From positions 1 through 33,994 of the forward strand of contig JAZNKF010000044.1 of NCBI GenBank assembly GCA_045578425.1: a stretch of DNA of 33,994 bases, read 5' to 3'. Positions 24,905 to 32,598 of the stretch are shown here, piece by piece. Each line of letters begins with the position of its first letter. The first letter of the stretch is position 1. The translations under genes and the position numbers were made by a program. The notes beneath the pieces are model-generated. The model had not been told where the DNA came from, searched no databases, and saw only the letters and a list, made by a program, of their open reading frames with translations. The stretch is from RGIG3009 sp045578425. Lineage in GTDB: Bacteria > Bacillota > Clostridia > Oscillospirales > Acutalibacteraceae.

Positions 24905-25630
24905 TTATACGTCAGGAGACTGGGAATACGAATAGTCGTAGGCTTTGTAATATTTACCACGCACATAACTGCGATAAGGACGGGTAACGTCATTGACATC
25001 CGAAATGACCACGCCCAACAAGTTGCCGTTTACGTTTTTGATAGCATCAACCGAACTGCGCAATTCGTCGTAGGTTGTTTGTCCTTGGCGTGTTACCAGC
25101 ACGATACCGGCAGCTTTTTCGCACAAGACCAACGCATCCGAAACCACAGCCAGCGGCGGGGTATCGATTAAAATGTAATCATACTCGACGACCAGTTTGT
25201 TTAACAAGTTTTCCATAGCTTCCGAACCCAACAATTCGGAAGGATTGGGCGGCAGAGAGCCGCTGGGAAGCAAATCCGTATTTTTTGCCACTTCGCGGCA
25301 AACACAATCTTCAAAGGTGAGTTCACCGGACAAAATACGAGACAAACCGTTGTGTTTTTTCACACGGAACGTACGATGTTGAGAGGGCTTGCGCAGATCG
25401 GCATCAATCAGCAAAATCCGCACACTGTTTTGTGCCAAAGTAATAGCTAAATTAGACGAAACGGTGGATTTGCCGGCATTGGGTTCCGAGCTGGAAACCA
25501 AGACGATTTTTTTATTGTGAGGTGCCAACGCAAACAACAAGTTGGTTCGCACGGTTTTGTAAGCTTCAACAATCTGAAAAGTGGTGGCAATGGGGCGTCC
25601 ACCGGAGTTTTTTTGATTCTTTTTAGTCAT
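24905..25630 (-). CDS. Tyrosine-protein kinase of polysaccharide export (CpsD/CapB type)
   Basis: A bacterial tyrosine kinase (BY-kinase) that, with its CpsC-like activator, controls polysaccharide chain assembly. 241 aa from MTKKNQKNSGG at 25630, chosen over an upstream ATG because GAGGTGGCC precedes it and it overlaps the previous gene by 8 nt. Walker A is SSEPNAGKSTVSSN (near residue 55), Walker A' ILLIDADLRKP (near 80) and Walker B YILIDTPP (near 155). The C-terminus has the autophosphorylation tyrosine cluster YRSYVRGKYYKAYDYSYSQ, eight tyrosines in about 20 residues. Confidence 0.93.
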   Translation of the reverse strand: MTKKNQKNSGGRPIATTFQIVEAYKTVRTNLLFALAPHNKKIVLVSSSEPNAGKSTVSSNLAITLAQNSVRILLIDADLRKPSQHRTFRVKKHNGLSRILSGELTFEDCVCREVAKNTDLLPSGSLPPNPSELLGSEAMENLLNKLVVEYDYILIDTPPLAVVSDALVLCEKAAGIVLVTRQGQTTYDELRSSVDAIKNVNGNLLGVVISDVNDVTRPYRSYVRGKYYKAYDYSYSQSPDV

Positions 25631-26321
25631 GGAGGCCACCTCGTTTCGATGCAAGAGTAAAGCTGGGAATTTCCCCTAAAACAGGCACGGAAATTTGCGC
25701 TTGCAAACTTTCTTTATCGCGAATCGTGTTGTTGAGCAATTCGCGCACAACAAAAAACGCGGCAGAAACAAGAGCACCTATCAAAGCACCAAGAAGAGCG
25801 CTGCGCGTGACGTTTGGAGCGGTTTTAGAAGCAGTAGAAGCGGTTCCGATAACCTTCGCAGAACCGACTTCCCCGATTTCGACAAACGAATTGGCAGACA
25901 CTTTCGCAATGGTAGAACAAACCAGTTGTGCGGTTTGGGGAGAGTTATGTGTGGCAGAAATCTTCAAAAAAGATGTTTCCTTCACGGAGCTGACCGAAAC
26001 ACAAGAGGCTATTTCGCCCGGAGATAATGCTCCGCGTAATTGCGCGGAAGCTTCTTCCAAAACGGGAGTGGTTTTAAGAGCAATGGCGTAAGTGTTTACC
26101 AAATACTCCGAGGCAGAAAGATTGTTAACGGTAGCACTGCTGGTTTCTGTCCCGGTGGCAACGTTACGCACGTACACATACACCCACGACGTATACGCAT
26201 CCGGCACGAGAAAATAAGCGTATGATGCAAAAAGCAAAACACCGACAGCAACACAGGCAATAATCCATTTGATTTTGGCCAATAACAGCGCAAAAATCAA
26301 ATTAAGGTTTAGTTCTTGCAT
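25623..26321 (-). CDS. Wzz/CpsC-type chain-length regulator and kinase activator
   Basis: A 232-aa membrane protein with the polysaccharide co-polymerase layout. It has an N-terminal transmembrane helix at residues ~14-34 (KIKWIIACVAVGVLLFAS), an extracellular loop of ~125 residues, a second helix at ~175-197 (LLGALIGALVSAAFFVV), and a short cytoplasmic tail that would contact the kinase encoded next. The ribosome site AAAGGA is 8 nt from the ATG. In Gram-positives the sensor and kinase are separate proteins, as here. Confidence 0.9.
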   Translation of the reverse strand: MQELNLNLIFALLLAKIKWIIACVAVGVLLFASYAYFLVPDAYTSWVYVYVRNVATGTETSSATVNNLSASEYLVNTYAIALKTTPVLEEASAQLRGALSPGEIASCVSVSSVKETSFLKISATHNSPQTAQLVCSTIAKVSANSFVEIGEVGSAKVIGTASTASKTAPNVTRSALLGALIGALVSAAFFVVRELLNNTIRDKESLQAQISVPVLGEIPSFTLASKRGGLHD

Positions 26322-26390
26322 AAGAGCAATCCTTTCTTCTTTTCAAGAGGAACAAAGACACTTCCCCAATTTTTATTATACCTAAAATAA

Positions 26391-26419
26391 ATTATACGGC
26401 TGTCAAGACGTTTCGTCAA
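26391..26419 (-). promoter_or_regulatory. Promoter of the polysaccharide operon
   Basis: On the minus strand TTGACG (26414-26419), a 17-bp spacer and TATAAT (26391-26396) fit a sigma-A promoter. A second, overlapping set, TTGACA with a TATAAT 20 bp on, is less well spaced. RNA would start ~65 nt before the cpsC start. Confidence 0.8.
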
Positions 26420-26438
26420 CCCCTAATTGATTGGTTTG

Positions 26439-26460
26439 TGCAAACAAATTTTTGTTTGCA
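26439..26460. promoter_or_regulatory. Perfect palindrome between divergent promoters
   Basis: TGCAAACAAA (26439-26448) and TTTGTTTGCA (26451-26460) are exact reverse complements with a 2-bp centre. The site lies 19 bp from the minus-strand -35 and 33 bp before the plus-strand -35 of the divergent unit, so one bound regulator could touch both. No flanking T-run supports a terminator. Confidence 0.5.
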
Positions 26461-26493
26461 GATAAAAACTTAAAACAAAAACGGTTTTTGGTG

Positions 26494-26522
26494 TTGAAAA
26501 AACAAAAAAACTTTTATATAAT
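26494..26522 (+). promoter_or_regulatory. Promoter of the decarboxylase-beta/proS operon
   Basis: TTGAAA (26494-26499), 17-bp spacer, TATAAT (26517-26522). RNA would start near 26529, about 35 nt before the chosen ATG. Confidence 0.85.
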
Positions 26523-26564
26523 GATATCATGTGAAGTTTGTCCTTGCACGAAGGGCGTTACATT

Positions 26565-27752
26565 ATGAAAGGATGTTTAGGCGTGGAAATTTTAGGGCAT
26601 TTTAGTTTTTTGTGGGACAGTTTGGCCTTTTTCTTCACCGGTGACGGATGGAAAAACCTGGTGATGATTGCCGTGGGCGGTTTGTTAATTTATTTGGCGT
26701 TGGCCAAAGATTTCGAGCCTTCGTTGCTGATGCCGATGGGTCTTGGTGCCATTTTGGTCAACTTGCCGTTTTCCGGCGCTGTCGGTCAGGCTGCCGACGG
26801 CTCTCATGGTATTGTGGATTGGCTGTTCGAGGTAGGTATTGAAGCCTCCGAAGCGATGCCCCTTATTTTATTTATTGGTATCGGTGCCATGATTGACTTT
26901 GGCCCGTTGCTTTCGAACCCCAAAATGTTTTTGTTCGGCGGTGCAGCTCAGTTCGGTATTTTCTTAACCGTAGCGGTTGCCACGTTACTTGGTTACGATT
27001 TCAAAGACGCCGCCGCCATCGGCGTTATCGGTGCGGCAGACGGCCCTACTGCCATCTTGGTAGCTAACGTGTTGCAAACGCCGTTGTTGCCCGCGATTAT
27101 GGTGGCAGCGTATTCGTACATGGCGTTGGTTCCGATTATTCAACCCTTCGCCATCAAATTAGTTACCACCAAAAAAGAGCGCATGATTCGCATGAGTTAC
27201 AATCCCAAATCGGTGTCGAGGTTAACGCGTATTTTGTTCCCGATTGTGGTAACGGTTATTGCCGGCTTGATTGCACCGAAATCGGTATCGTTGGTTGGCT
27301 TTTTAATGTTTGGTAACTTGTTGCGTGAGTGCTTGAAACTGGATAACCTGTCGCAAACGGCACAGACGTCACTTGCCAACCTGGTTACCATTCTGCTGGG
27401 TCTTTCCATTTCGGCCAGTATGAAGGCCGAAGCGTTTGTTCGCTTGGATACTATTGTGGTTATGGCACTTGGTTTGGTAGCCTTTGTGTTTGATACCATT
27501 GCGGGTGTGTTGTTTGCCAAATTCCTCAACGTTTTCCTGCCGGAAGGCAAGAAGTTCAACCCGATGGTCGGCGGTGCCGGTATTTCGGCCTTCCCGATGT
27601 CGGCACGTGTGATTCAAAAAATGGCGCTTAAAGAAGACAATCAAAACCACTTGTTGATGCACGCCGTAGGCGCAAACGTGGCCGGCCAGATTGGTTCGGT
27701 GGTTGCCGGCGGTATTATCTTGACAGTGGTTCCCAAACTTCTCGGCGCATAA
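26565..27752 (+). CDS. Sodium ion-translocating decarboxylase beta subunit (OadB/MmdB/GcdB family)
   Basis: The multi-pass membrane subunit of biotin-dependent decarboxylases that pump Na+ when carboxybiotin is decarboxylated. 395 aa from ATG 26565; about nine hydrophobic segments. Family signatures are FIGIGAMIDFGPLLSNP near residue 105, and IGAADGPTAILVAN near 160, which holds the Asp used for Na+ binding and decarboxylation. NLLRECLKLDNL follows near 255. GTG at 26583 (AAAGGA 9 nt upstream) is a possible alternative start; an upstream TTG at 26538 lacks a ribosome site. No alpha (carboxyltransferase) or biotin-carrier gene is in the window, so oxaloacetate, methylmalonyl-CoA or glutaconyl-CoA cannot be chosen. 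Confidence 0.93.
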   Translation: MKGCLGVEILGHFSFLWDSLAFFFTGDGWKNLVMIAVGGLLIYLALAKDFEPSLLMPMGLGAILVNLPFSGAVGQAADGSHGIVDWLFEVGIEASEAMPLILFIGIGAMIDFGPLLSNPKMFLFGGAAQFGIFLTVAVATLLGYDFKDAAAIGVIGAADGPTAILVANVLQTPLLPAIMVAAYSYMALVPIIQPFAIKLVTTKKERMIRMSYNPKSVSRLTRILFPIVVTVIAGLIAPKSVSLVGFLMFGNLLRECLKLDNLSQTAQTSLANLVTILLGLSISASMKAEAFVRLDTIVVMALGLVAFVFDTIAGVLFAKFLNVFLPEGKKFNPMVGGAGISAFPMSARVIQKMALKEDNQNHLLMHAVGANVAGQIGSVVAGGIILTVVPKLLGA

Positions 27753-27766
27753 AGGAGGAAAAAACA

Positions 27767-27895
27767 ATGTCTGTTGCTACAACGAATGCATTACTGCTGA
27801 TGCTGTCAGGTATGGTAGGTATTTTTGCGGTGATGTTACTGATTATGATTTCGGTGAATTTGCTCAACAAATTTGCCAAGGATAAGGAAGATTGA
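27767..27895 (+). CDS. 42-residue membrane peptide, decarboxylase gamma-like
   Basis: A short gene between the beta subunit and proS, with an ideal ribosome site (AAAGGAGG, 8 nt before ATG). The product has one strongly hydrophobic helix (residues ~8-31, LLLMLSGMVGIFAVMLLIMIS) and ends in a charged KFAKDKED tail. OadG/MmdD-type gamma subunits are small proteins with one N-terminal helix that hold the complex together, and the opening 'G..GI..VF..L..L' pattern fits. This one lacks their C-terminal soluble part. The stop overlaps the proS start by one base. The gene is real by ribosome site and spacing; the subunit role is inferred from position and topology. Confidence 0.75.
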   Translation: MSVATTNALLLMLSGMVGIFAVMLLIMISVNLLNKFAKDKED

Positions 27896-29334
27896 TGATG
27901 GCTGATAACAAAAAAATGGTGGAAGAAATTACTTCCATGGAACAAGATTTTGCCCAATGGTATACCGATGTGGTCAAAAAAGCGGAACTTGCCAGCTACG
28001 GCGGCGTGCGCGGTTGCATGATTGTGCGCCCGTACGGCACCGCTTTGTGGGAAAACATTCGCAACGATTTGGATTCGCGGTTCAAAGCATTGGGCCACGA
28101 AAACGTGATGCTTCCGATGTTTATTCCGGAAAGCTTGTTGCAGAAGGAAAAAGACCATGTCGAAGGTTTTGCGCCGGAAGTGGCATGGGTTACGCACGGC
28201 GGCGAGGAAAAATTAACCGAGCGTTTGTGCGTGCGTCCTACATCGGAGACTTTGTTCTGCGAACATTATGCCGATGTGATTCACTCGTATCGTGATTTAC
28301 CAAAATTATATAACCAATGGTGCTCGGTGGTACGGTGGGAAAAAACCACCCGTCCGTTCTTGCGTACCATGGAATTTTACTGGCAAGAGGGCCATACCAT
28401 GCACGAAACTGCCGAAGATGCCATGGCAGAAACCGAACGTATGCTCAATGTGTACGCCGATTTTTGCGAAGAATCGTTGGCGATTCCGGTGGTCAAAGGC
28501 CGCAAAACCGACAAAGAAAAATTTGCCGGTGCGGAGGCAACCTATACCATTGAAGCCATGATGCACGACGGCAAAGCCCTACAAAGCGGAACCAGCCACT
28601 ATTTCGGTGACGGTTTTTGCCGTGCATTTGACATCAAATTTACTGACCGTCAAAACCAACTGCAATACCCGCACCAAACCTCGTGGGGCATGTCTACCCG
28701 CATCATAGGTGCTATCATCATGACGCATGGTGACGATAACGGCTTGGTGTTGCCGCCCGCAGTGGCACCGATACAACTGGTGATTTTGCCGATTGCCCAA
28801 CACAAAGAGGGCGTGCTCGATAAAGCACGCGAACTCAAAGACCGTTTGGCAACCTTTGTGCGTGTTAAATTAGATGATTCGGATAACTCTGCCGGCTGGA
28901 AATTTGCCGAATACGAAATGAAAGGCGTTCCGCTGCGCTTGGAGATTGGTCCGCGCGACATTGAAAACAATCAATGCGTTATCGTTCGTCGTGACAACCG
29001 TGAAAAAACGGTGGTTTCTCTTGATGAACTCGAAACTAAAATCCCCGAACTGCTCAAAGCGGTACACGATGGTTTGTATCAAAAAGCGTTGGCGCGTCGT
29101 GAAAGCATGACCTACACTGCCACCACTTTGGACGATTTGTGCGCGATTGCCAACGAAAAACCGGGCCTCATAAAAGCCATGTGGTGCGGCGACGAAGCGT
29201 GCGAATTAAAACTCAAAGAACAAGCGGGTATCACCAGTCGTTGTATGCCGTTTGAACAAGAGCATGTAGCAGACACGTGTGTCTGTTGCGGAAAACCTGC
29301 CAAAACGATGGTGGTTTGGGGCAAAGCCTATTAA
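27895..29334 (+). CDS. proS: Prolyl-tRNA synthetase, archaeal/eukaryotic-like short form
   Basis: Class-II synthetase charging tRNA-Pro, 479 aa. This is the ProS3 type, without the ~180-aa editing insertion of typical ~570-aa bacterial ProRS. Visible are motif 2 VVRWEKTTRPFLRTMEFYWQEGHTMH split as in the family, CVRPTSETLFCEHYAD, TSWGMSTRIIGAII (motif 3), and a C-terminal zinc-binding tail with CGDEACELK, SRC and CVCCGKP, ending VVWGKAY, which is typical of ProS3. Two adjacent ATGs (27895, 27898) follow AAGGAAG; the first overlaps the stop of the gamma-like gene (TGATG). The stop codon TAA is part of the TTAA that bounds the structured element that follows. Confidence 0.96.
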   Translation: MMADNKKMVEEITSMEQDFAQWYTDVVKKAELASYGGVRGCMIVRPYGTALWENIRNDLDSRFKALGHENVMLPMFIPESLLQKEKDHVEGFAPEVAWVTHGGEEKLTERLCVRPTSETLFCEHYADVIHSYRDLPKLYNQWCSVVRWEKTTRPFLRTMEFYWQEGHTMHETAEDAMAETERMLNVYADFCEESLAIPVVKGRKTDKEKFAGAEATYTIEAMMHDGKALQSGTSHYFGDGFCRAFDIKFTDRQNQLQYPHQTSWGMSTRIIGAIIMTHGDDNGLVLPPAVAPIQLVILPIAQHKEGVLDKARELKDRLATFVRVKLDDSDNSAGWKFAEYEMKGVPLRLEIGPRDIENNQCVIVRRDNREKTVVSLDELETKIPELLKAVHDGLYQKALARRESMTYTATTLDDLCAIANEKPGLIKAMWCGDEACELKLKEQAGITSRCMPFEQEHVADTCVCCGKPAKTMVVWGKAY

Positions 29335-29610
29335 GGTGGCGCGATTAATCCAAACCTGCCTTAAAGCGATATATTTCGGGCATTTTTGCCCAATTTGTCC
29401 TCGCAAGGCGAAAGCCTTGCTTCGCCCAACTTGAACACAAATCCCTCGAAATCTTCTCGCTTTCAGGTCGAAGATTTTAAGAAGAGCGGATTTCTCGGTC
29501 AAGCAAGGCAAAAACGCAGTCAATACTCTCGTATTGGCGAGTATTTTAACGACGGGTGAGCGAAAATCCGCCTTCTTAAAACAAGGTTCGGATTAGTCGT
29601 GTCACCTTAA
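29331..29610. mobile_element. TTAA-bounded palindromic element (MITE-like), highly structured
   Basis: This 280-bp stretch between proS and the cyclophilin gene has 27-bp terminal inverted repeats (29331-29357 and 29584-29610), each beginning with TTAA. Of 27 positions, 23 are Watson-Crick pairs, 3 are G-U and 1 is A-C. Nested inside are TTTTAAGAAG(A)GCGGATTT (29475-29493) with its complement at 29564-29581; GCAAGGC-GAAA-GCCTTGC (29403-29420); GGGCA/TGCCC (29378-29391); AATCTTC/GAAGATT (29450-29476); AATACTC/GAGTATT (29522-29545); and a long-range GCCTTGCTT/AAGCAAGGC pair (29414-29422 with 29501-29509). It has no ORF. The left TTAA is inside the proS stop and the right one abuts the cyclophilin ribosome site. 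Confidence 0.7.
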
Positions 29611-29623
29611 AGGAGGATATACC

Positions 29624-30220
29624 ATGAATCAATTAGATTTTCCCAAAGCGGGCGAAACCGTTGCGATAATGCATACGAACCACGGCGATATTTCGCTACG
29701 CTTGTTTCCTGAACAAGCACCGCAAACCGTGGAAAACTTTACCACCCATGCCAAAAACGGTTATTATAACGGGTTGATTTTCCACCGTGTTATTAAAGAT
29801 TTTATGATTCAAGGCGGCGACCCCACCGGCACCGGTTGTGGCGGCGAAAGTATTTGGGGCAAACCGTTTAAAGACGAATTTGATGTTTCTTTACACAATC
29901 TGCGCGGCGCGCTGTCCATGGCAAACGCCGGCCCCGGCACCAACGGCAGCCAATTCTTTATTGTGCAAGCATCAACGGTGCACCCGCAACTGCTCGGTCA
30001 AATGGCGGCGTTGCGCGACTATTTCCCCGAGGAAATTGAAAATGCTTATCGCGAAAATGGCGGCACACCGCATTTGGATTTCCATCATACGGTGTTCGGA
30101 CAAGTGTTTGACGGCATGGATGTGGTGGATGAAATCGCCAATGTGAAAACGGGTGCGGCGGATAAACCGTGTGAAGATGTGGTGATTGAAAGCATCGACA
30201 TTAAGGAGTACCAAGCATGA
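29624..30220 (+). CDS. Cyclophilin-type peptidyl-prolyl isomerase, cytoplasmic
   Basis: A 198-aa proline isomerase assisting protein folding. The cyclophilin core is complete: TVENFTTHAKNGYYNGLIFHRVIKDF (with the catalytic R), MIQGGDPTGTGCGGESIWG, LSMANAGPGTNGSQFFI, and HTVFGQVFDGMDVVD near the end. There is no signal peptide, so it is cytoplasmic. A ~35-residue insert after the QFFIV strand replaces the short loop of standard cyclophilins. The ribosome site AAAGGAGG is 7-8 nt from the ATG. The gene overlaps the next one by 4 nt (ATGA). Confidence 0.93.
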   Translation: MNQLDFPKAGETVAIMHTNHGDISLRLFPEQAPQTVENFTTHAKNGYYNGLIFHRVIKDFMIQGGDPTGTGCGGESIWGKPFKDEFDVSLHNLRGALSMANAGPGTNGSQFFIVQASTVHPQLLGQMAALRDYFPEEIENAYRENGGTPHLDFHHTVFGQVFDGMDVVDEIANVKTGAADKPCEDVVIESIDIKEYQA

Positions 30221-31044
30221 AACGACTAACAAAAACAGTTTCCGTGATAGCGATAAGTGCCTTGTTATGCTTATGCTTGTTTGGTTGTGACAAACAAGAA
30301 GATGACTCAACCGTTTATGACGACAAAAACGTTGGTTTCCAAACCGAAAAACCGTCGGCAGGTGAAGAAGTGGCAATTATGCACACCAGCATGGGTGATA
30401 TTTCGATTCGCTTTTTCCCCGAAGCCGCGCCCAAAGCCGTTCAAAACTTCATCACTCACGCGAAAAACGGGTATTATAACGGCGTCACCTTTCACCGTGT
30501 AATTGAAGATTTTATGATTCAAGGCGGTGACCCCGAAGGCACCGGCCGCGGCGGCGAAAGCATTTGGGGCGATTCTTTTGAAGATGAGTTCGATAGTAAG
30601 TTGCTCAATATCCGCGGTTCGCTTTCCATGGCAAATGGCGGTGTGAACACCAACGGCAGTCAGTTTTTTATTAACCAAGGCGATGCCAAGGCATTTGGCA
30701 AACGCGAAGATTATACCGCCGCTGCACAATATCAACAAATGATTGATATATACGGTGAGGCAATGGTCAAACAATATTACCCCACCGTGGAGGATTATGC
30801 CGCACAGTTGTTGTACCGTTATGACTGGATTCCCGACGAAGTTTGGGATTTGTACGAAAAACACGGGGGCAACCTTTCGCTGGATGGCGCGTGGCGCCCG
30901 AGCGGCGGACACACCGTGTTTGGTCATGTGTTTGACGGTATGGATGTGGTGGATGCCATTGCGGCAGTGAACACCGATGCCAATGACAAACCGTTGGATG
31001 CCGTTACCATTACCGGTATTGATATTATTAAATATGCACCGTAA
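30217..31044 (+). CDS. Lipoprotein cyclophilin-type peptidyl-prolyl isomerase
   Basis: A 275-aa paralogue of the previous gene, routed to the cell surface. It starts with a lipoprotein signal: basic MKRLTK, hydrophobic core, lipobox LFGC with the lipidated cysteine at residue 24. The cyclophilin core is intact (TFHRVIEDFMIQGGDPEGTGRGG, LSMANGGVNTNGSQFF, HTVFGHVFDGMDVVD). The variable insert is larger than in the cytoplasmic copy (~65 residues, Y- and Q-rich). The two proteins share long identical stretches, so they arose by tandem duplication followed by gain or loss of a signal peptide. It likely folds secreted or wall proteins. A shared terminator follows. Confidence 0.93.
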   Translation: MKRLTKTVSVIAISALLCLCLFGCDKQEDDSTVYDDKNVGFQTEKPSAGEEVAIMHTSMGDISIRFFPEAAPKAVQNFITHAKNGYYNGVTFHRVIEDFMIQGGDPEGTGRGGESIWGDSFEDEFDSKLLNIRGSLSMANGGVNTNGSQFFINQGDAKAFGKREDYTAAAQYQQMIDIYGEAMVKQYYPTVEDYAAQLLYRYDWIPDEVWDLYEKHGGNLSLDGAWRPSGGHTVFGHVFDGMDVVDAIAAVNTDANDKPLDAVTITGIDIIKYAP

Positions 31045-31052
31045 GCAAAAGC

Positions 31053-31090
31053 AAAACCCGCATTCAGCATTTGCTGAATGCGGGTTTTTT
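31053..31090. terminator. Bidirectional terminator between convergent units
   Basis: ACCCGCATTCAGCA pairs with TGCTGAATGCGGGT (arms within 31053-31069 and 31072-31088), flanked by an A-tract on the left and a T-tract on the right. It ends the cyclophilin transcript on the plus strand and the rsmD-coaD-coiled-coil transcript on the minus strand. Confidence 0.93.
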
Positions 31091-31100
31091 GTCAAAAATA

Positions 31101-31562
31101 TTAGTCCTCGCGGGAAGCGGGCTTGCGAAGCATTTGACGGGTTTGGCGCAAATCTGCCATGTGTTTTGCCAAATCTTCTTCGGTGCGTTTGAGCAAATCG
31201 TCCACAAAATCTTGGGCGCCTTTGCGCATTTCGCGGCACTTTTGTTGGGTTTGGGTGGTGATCTCGTTGGTTTTTTGTTGAGCCAACTTGACAATTTCTT
31301 CTTGCATGACCAAACCGCGGGCGCGTTCTTCGGCGGAACGGACAATGTCTTCCGCCTCTTTTTTGGCGGTTTCGATAATTTCGGCGCGGTCGTTAACAAT
31401 GGATTTTGCTTGACGAATTTCGCTGGGAATGTTGCCGCGGATAGAATCAATAATATCGCGCAGACGGTCGGCTTCCAGCAAACACTTGCCGCCGGAAAGC
31501 GGTAAGCCCCAGGCTTTGTCAATCATTTCGTCAATTTCGTCTAATAAGTTTTCGATGCTCAT
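31101..31562 (-). CDS. Coiled-coil protein of unknown function
   Basis: A 153-aa protein. From MSIENLLDEIDEMIDKAW it continues into a region of about 100 residues of charged heptad-like helix (QAKSIVNDRAEIIETAKKE... EEIVKLAQQKTNEI). This resembles the stator b-subunit or V-ATPase E/G helices and DivIVA-like proteins by composition only. No signal or membrane segment. The start at 31562 is preceded by AAGGAACGA and overlaps coaD by 4 nt (ATGA), so it is translationally coupled. A gene of this kind often follows coaD in Clostridia, where it is commonly annotated as 'ATPase'. I do not know its role. Confidence 0.75.
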   Translation of the reverse strand: MSIENLLDEIDEMIDKAWGLPLSGGKCLLEADRLRDIIDSIRGNIPSEIRQAKSIVNDRAEIIETAKKEAEDIVRSAEERARGLVMQEEIVKLAQQKTNEITTQTQQKCREMRKGAQDFVDDLLKRTEEDLAKHMADLRQTRQMLRKPASRED

Positions 31563-32050
31563 GTTGTTTCGTTCCTTCCGTATTTTTTTAGAATATCGTT
31601 TACAATGCACTTTGGCACAAATTCCGAAATATCGCCGCCCAAACCGGCCACTTGTTTTACCAAGCTGGAGGAAAGATACATATATTCCGCATTGGTGGTC
31701 AAAAAGACGGTTTCCACATCCGGATTCAGTTTGCGGTTGGTAAGTGCCATTTGAAACTCGTATTCAAAATCCGAAATGGCGCGCAAACCTTTGACAATCA
31801 CCGAAGCGTTCTTTTGTCTGGCATAATCTGCCAATAACCCGTCAAAGGAATCCACTTCCACGTTGGGCAAAAAGGCAGTGGCGCGTTTGAGCAAATCCAC
31901 ACGTTCCTCTTGTGAAAACAACGGTTGTTTGCTGTGATTTACCATAGTAGCCACAATCACACGGTCAAACATGCTTGCCGCACGGGAAATAATGTTGATA
32001 TGACCGCAGGTTACGGGGTCAAAGCTACCGGGACAAATTGCCAGTTTCAT
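31559..32050 (-). CDS. coaD: Pantetheine-phosphate adenylyltransferase
   Basis: Transfers AMP from ATP to 4'-phosphopantetheine, the fourth step of coenzyme A synthesis. 163 aa, standard length. Motifs: CPGSFDPVTCGHINI (residues 6-20; the G-H of the nucleotide-binding HxGH pair), GLRAISDFEYEFQMALTNRKL near 90, and the C-terminal YLSSSLVKQVAGLGGDISEFVP. The start ATG at 32050 overlaps the rsmD stop (ATGA), with GGAGA upstream inside rsmD. Confidence 0.97.
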   Translation of the reverse strand: MKLAICPGSFDPVTCGHINIISRAASMFDRVIVATMVNHSKQPLFSQEERVDLLKRATAFLPNVEVDSFDGLLADYARQKNASVIVKGLRAISDFEYEFQMALTNRKLNPDVETVFLTTNAEYMYLSSSLVKQVAGLGGDISEFVPKCIVNDILKKYGRNETT

Positions 32051-32598
32051 AGGCTCTCCTGTTCTTTCTTTCGATAAATGCGGACAAAAACGCGTCCGTA
32101 GCGGTACAAACGATACAAGCACCAGTCCCCAACATTATCGGGTAACGAAACCTCTTTGTCCGTTTCGCACACGGCGGTAGCAAACGAAGAGGTTTTTGCC
32201 CCTAATTGCTCCAAACAAGGGACCAACAAATCCGAGGCATAGGGCGGGTCCAAAAACACCAAATCAAAACAGTCTGTCGTTTGTGCCAAAAAACTCAACG
32301 AATCGCGGCACAAAACGGTAGCAGATGCTTCCAAATTGGCACTGCGCAAATTTTGCCGTACCACCTCTGCCGCTTCGCGGTTGTTGTCCACAAACACACA
32401 CGATTTAGCGCCGCGGCTGAGCGCTTCCAATCCCATTTGCCCTGAGCCGGCAAACAAATCCAACACCCGTCTGCCCTCAATCTCAAAACACAAGGCGGAG
32501 AAAATGGCTTCTTTGACGCGCTCGGCGGTGGGGCGGGTGTTTTGCCCTTCCAAGGTTTTCAGACGGCAACCGCGTGCCGTTCCCGTAATAATTCTCAT
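32047..32598 (-). CDS. rsmD: 16S rRNA (guanine(966)-N2)-methyltransferase
   Basis: Methylates G966 of 16S rRNA, using SAM. 183 aa. It starts MRIITGTARGCRLKTLEG, followed by NTRPTAERVKEAIFSAL, the SAM motif VLDLFAGSGQMGLEALSRGA (residues 45-64), and the catalytic LVFLDPPY near 115. AGGAG is 4 nt from the ATG. First gene of a three-gene unit with coaD and the coiled-coil gene; rsmD-coaD adjacency is widespread in Firmicutes. Confidence 0.96.
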   Translation of the reverse strand: MRIITGTARGCRLKTLEGQNTRPTAERVKEAIFSALCFEIEGRRVLDLFAGSGQMGLEALSRGAKSCVFVDNNREAAEVVRQNLRSANLEASATVLCRDSLSFLAQTTDCFDLVFLDPPYASDLLVPCLEQLGAKTSSFATAVCETDKEVSLPDNVGDWCLYRLYRYGRVFVRIYRKKEQESL

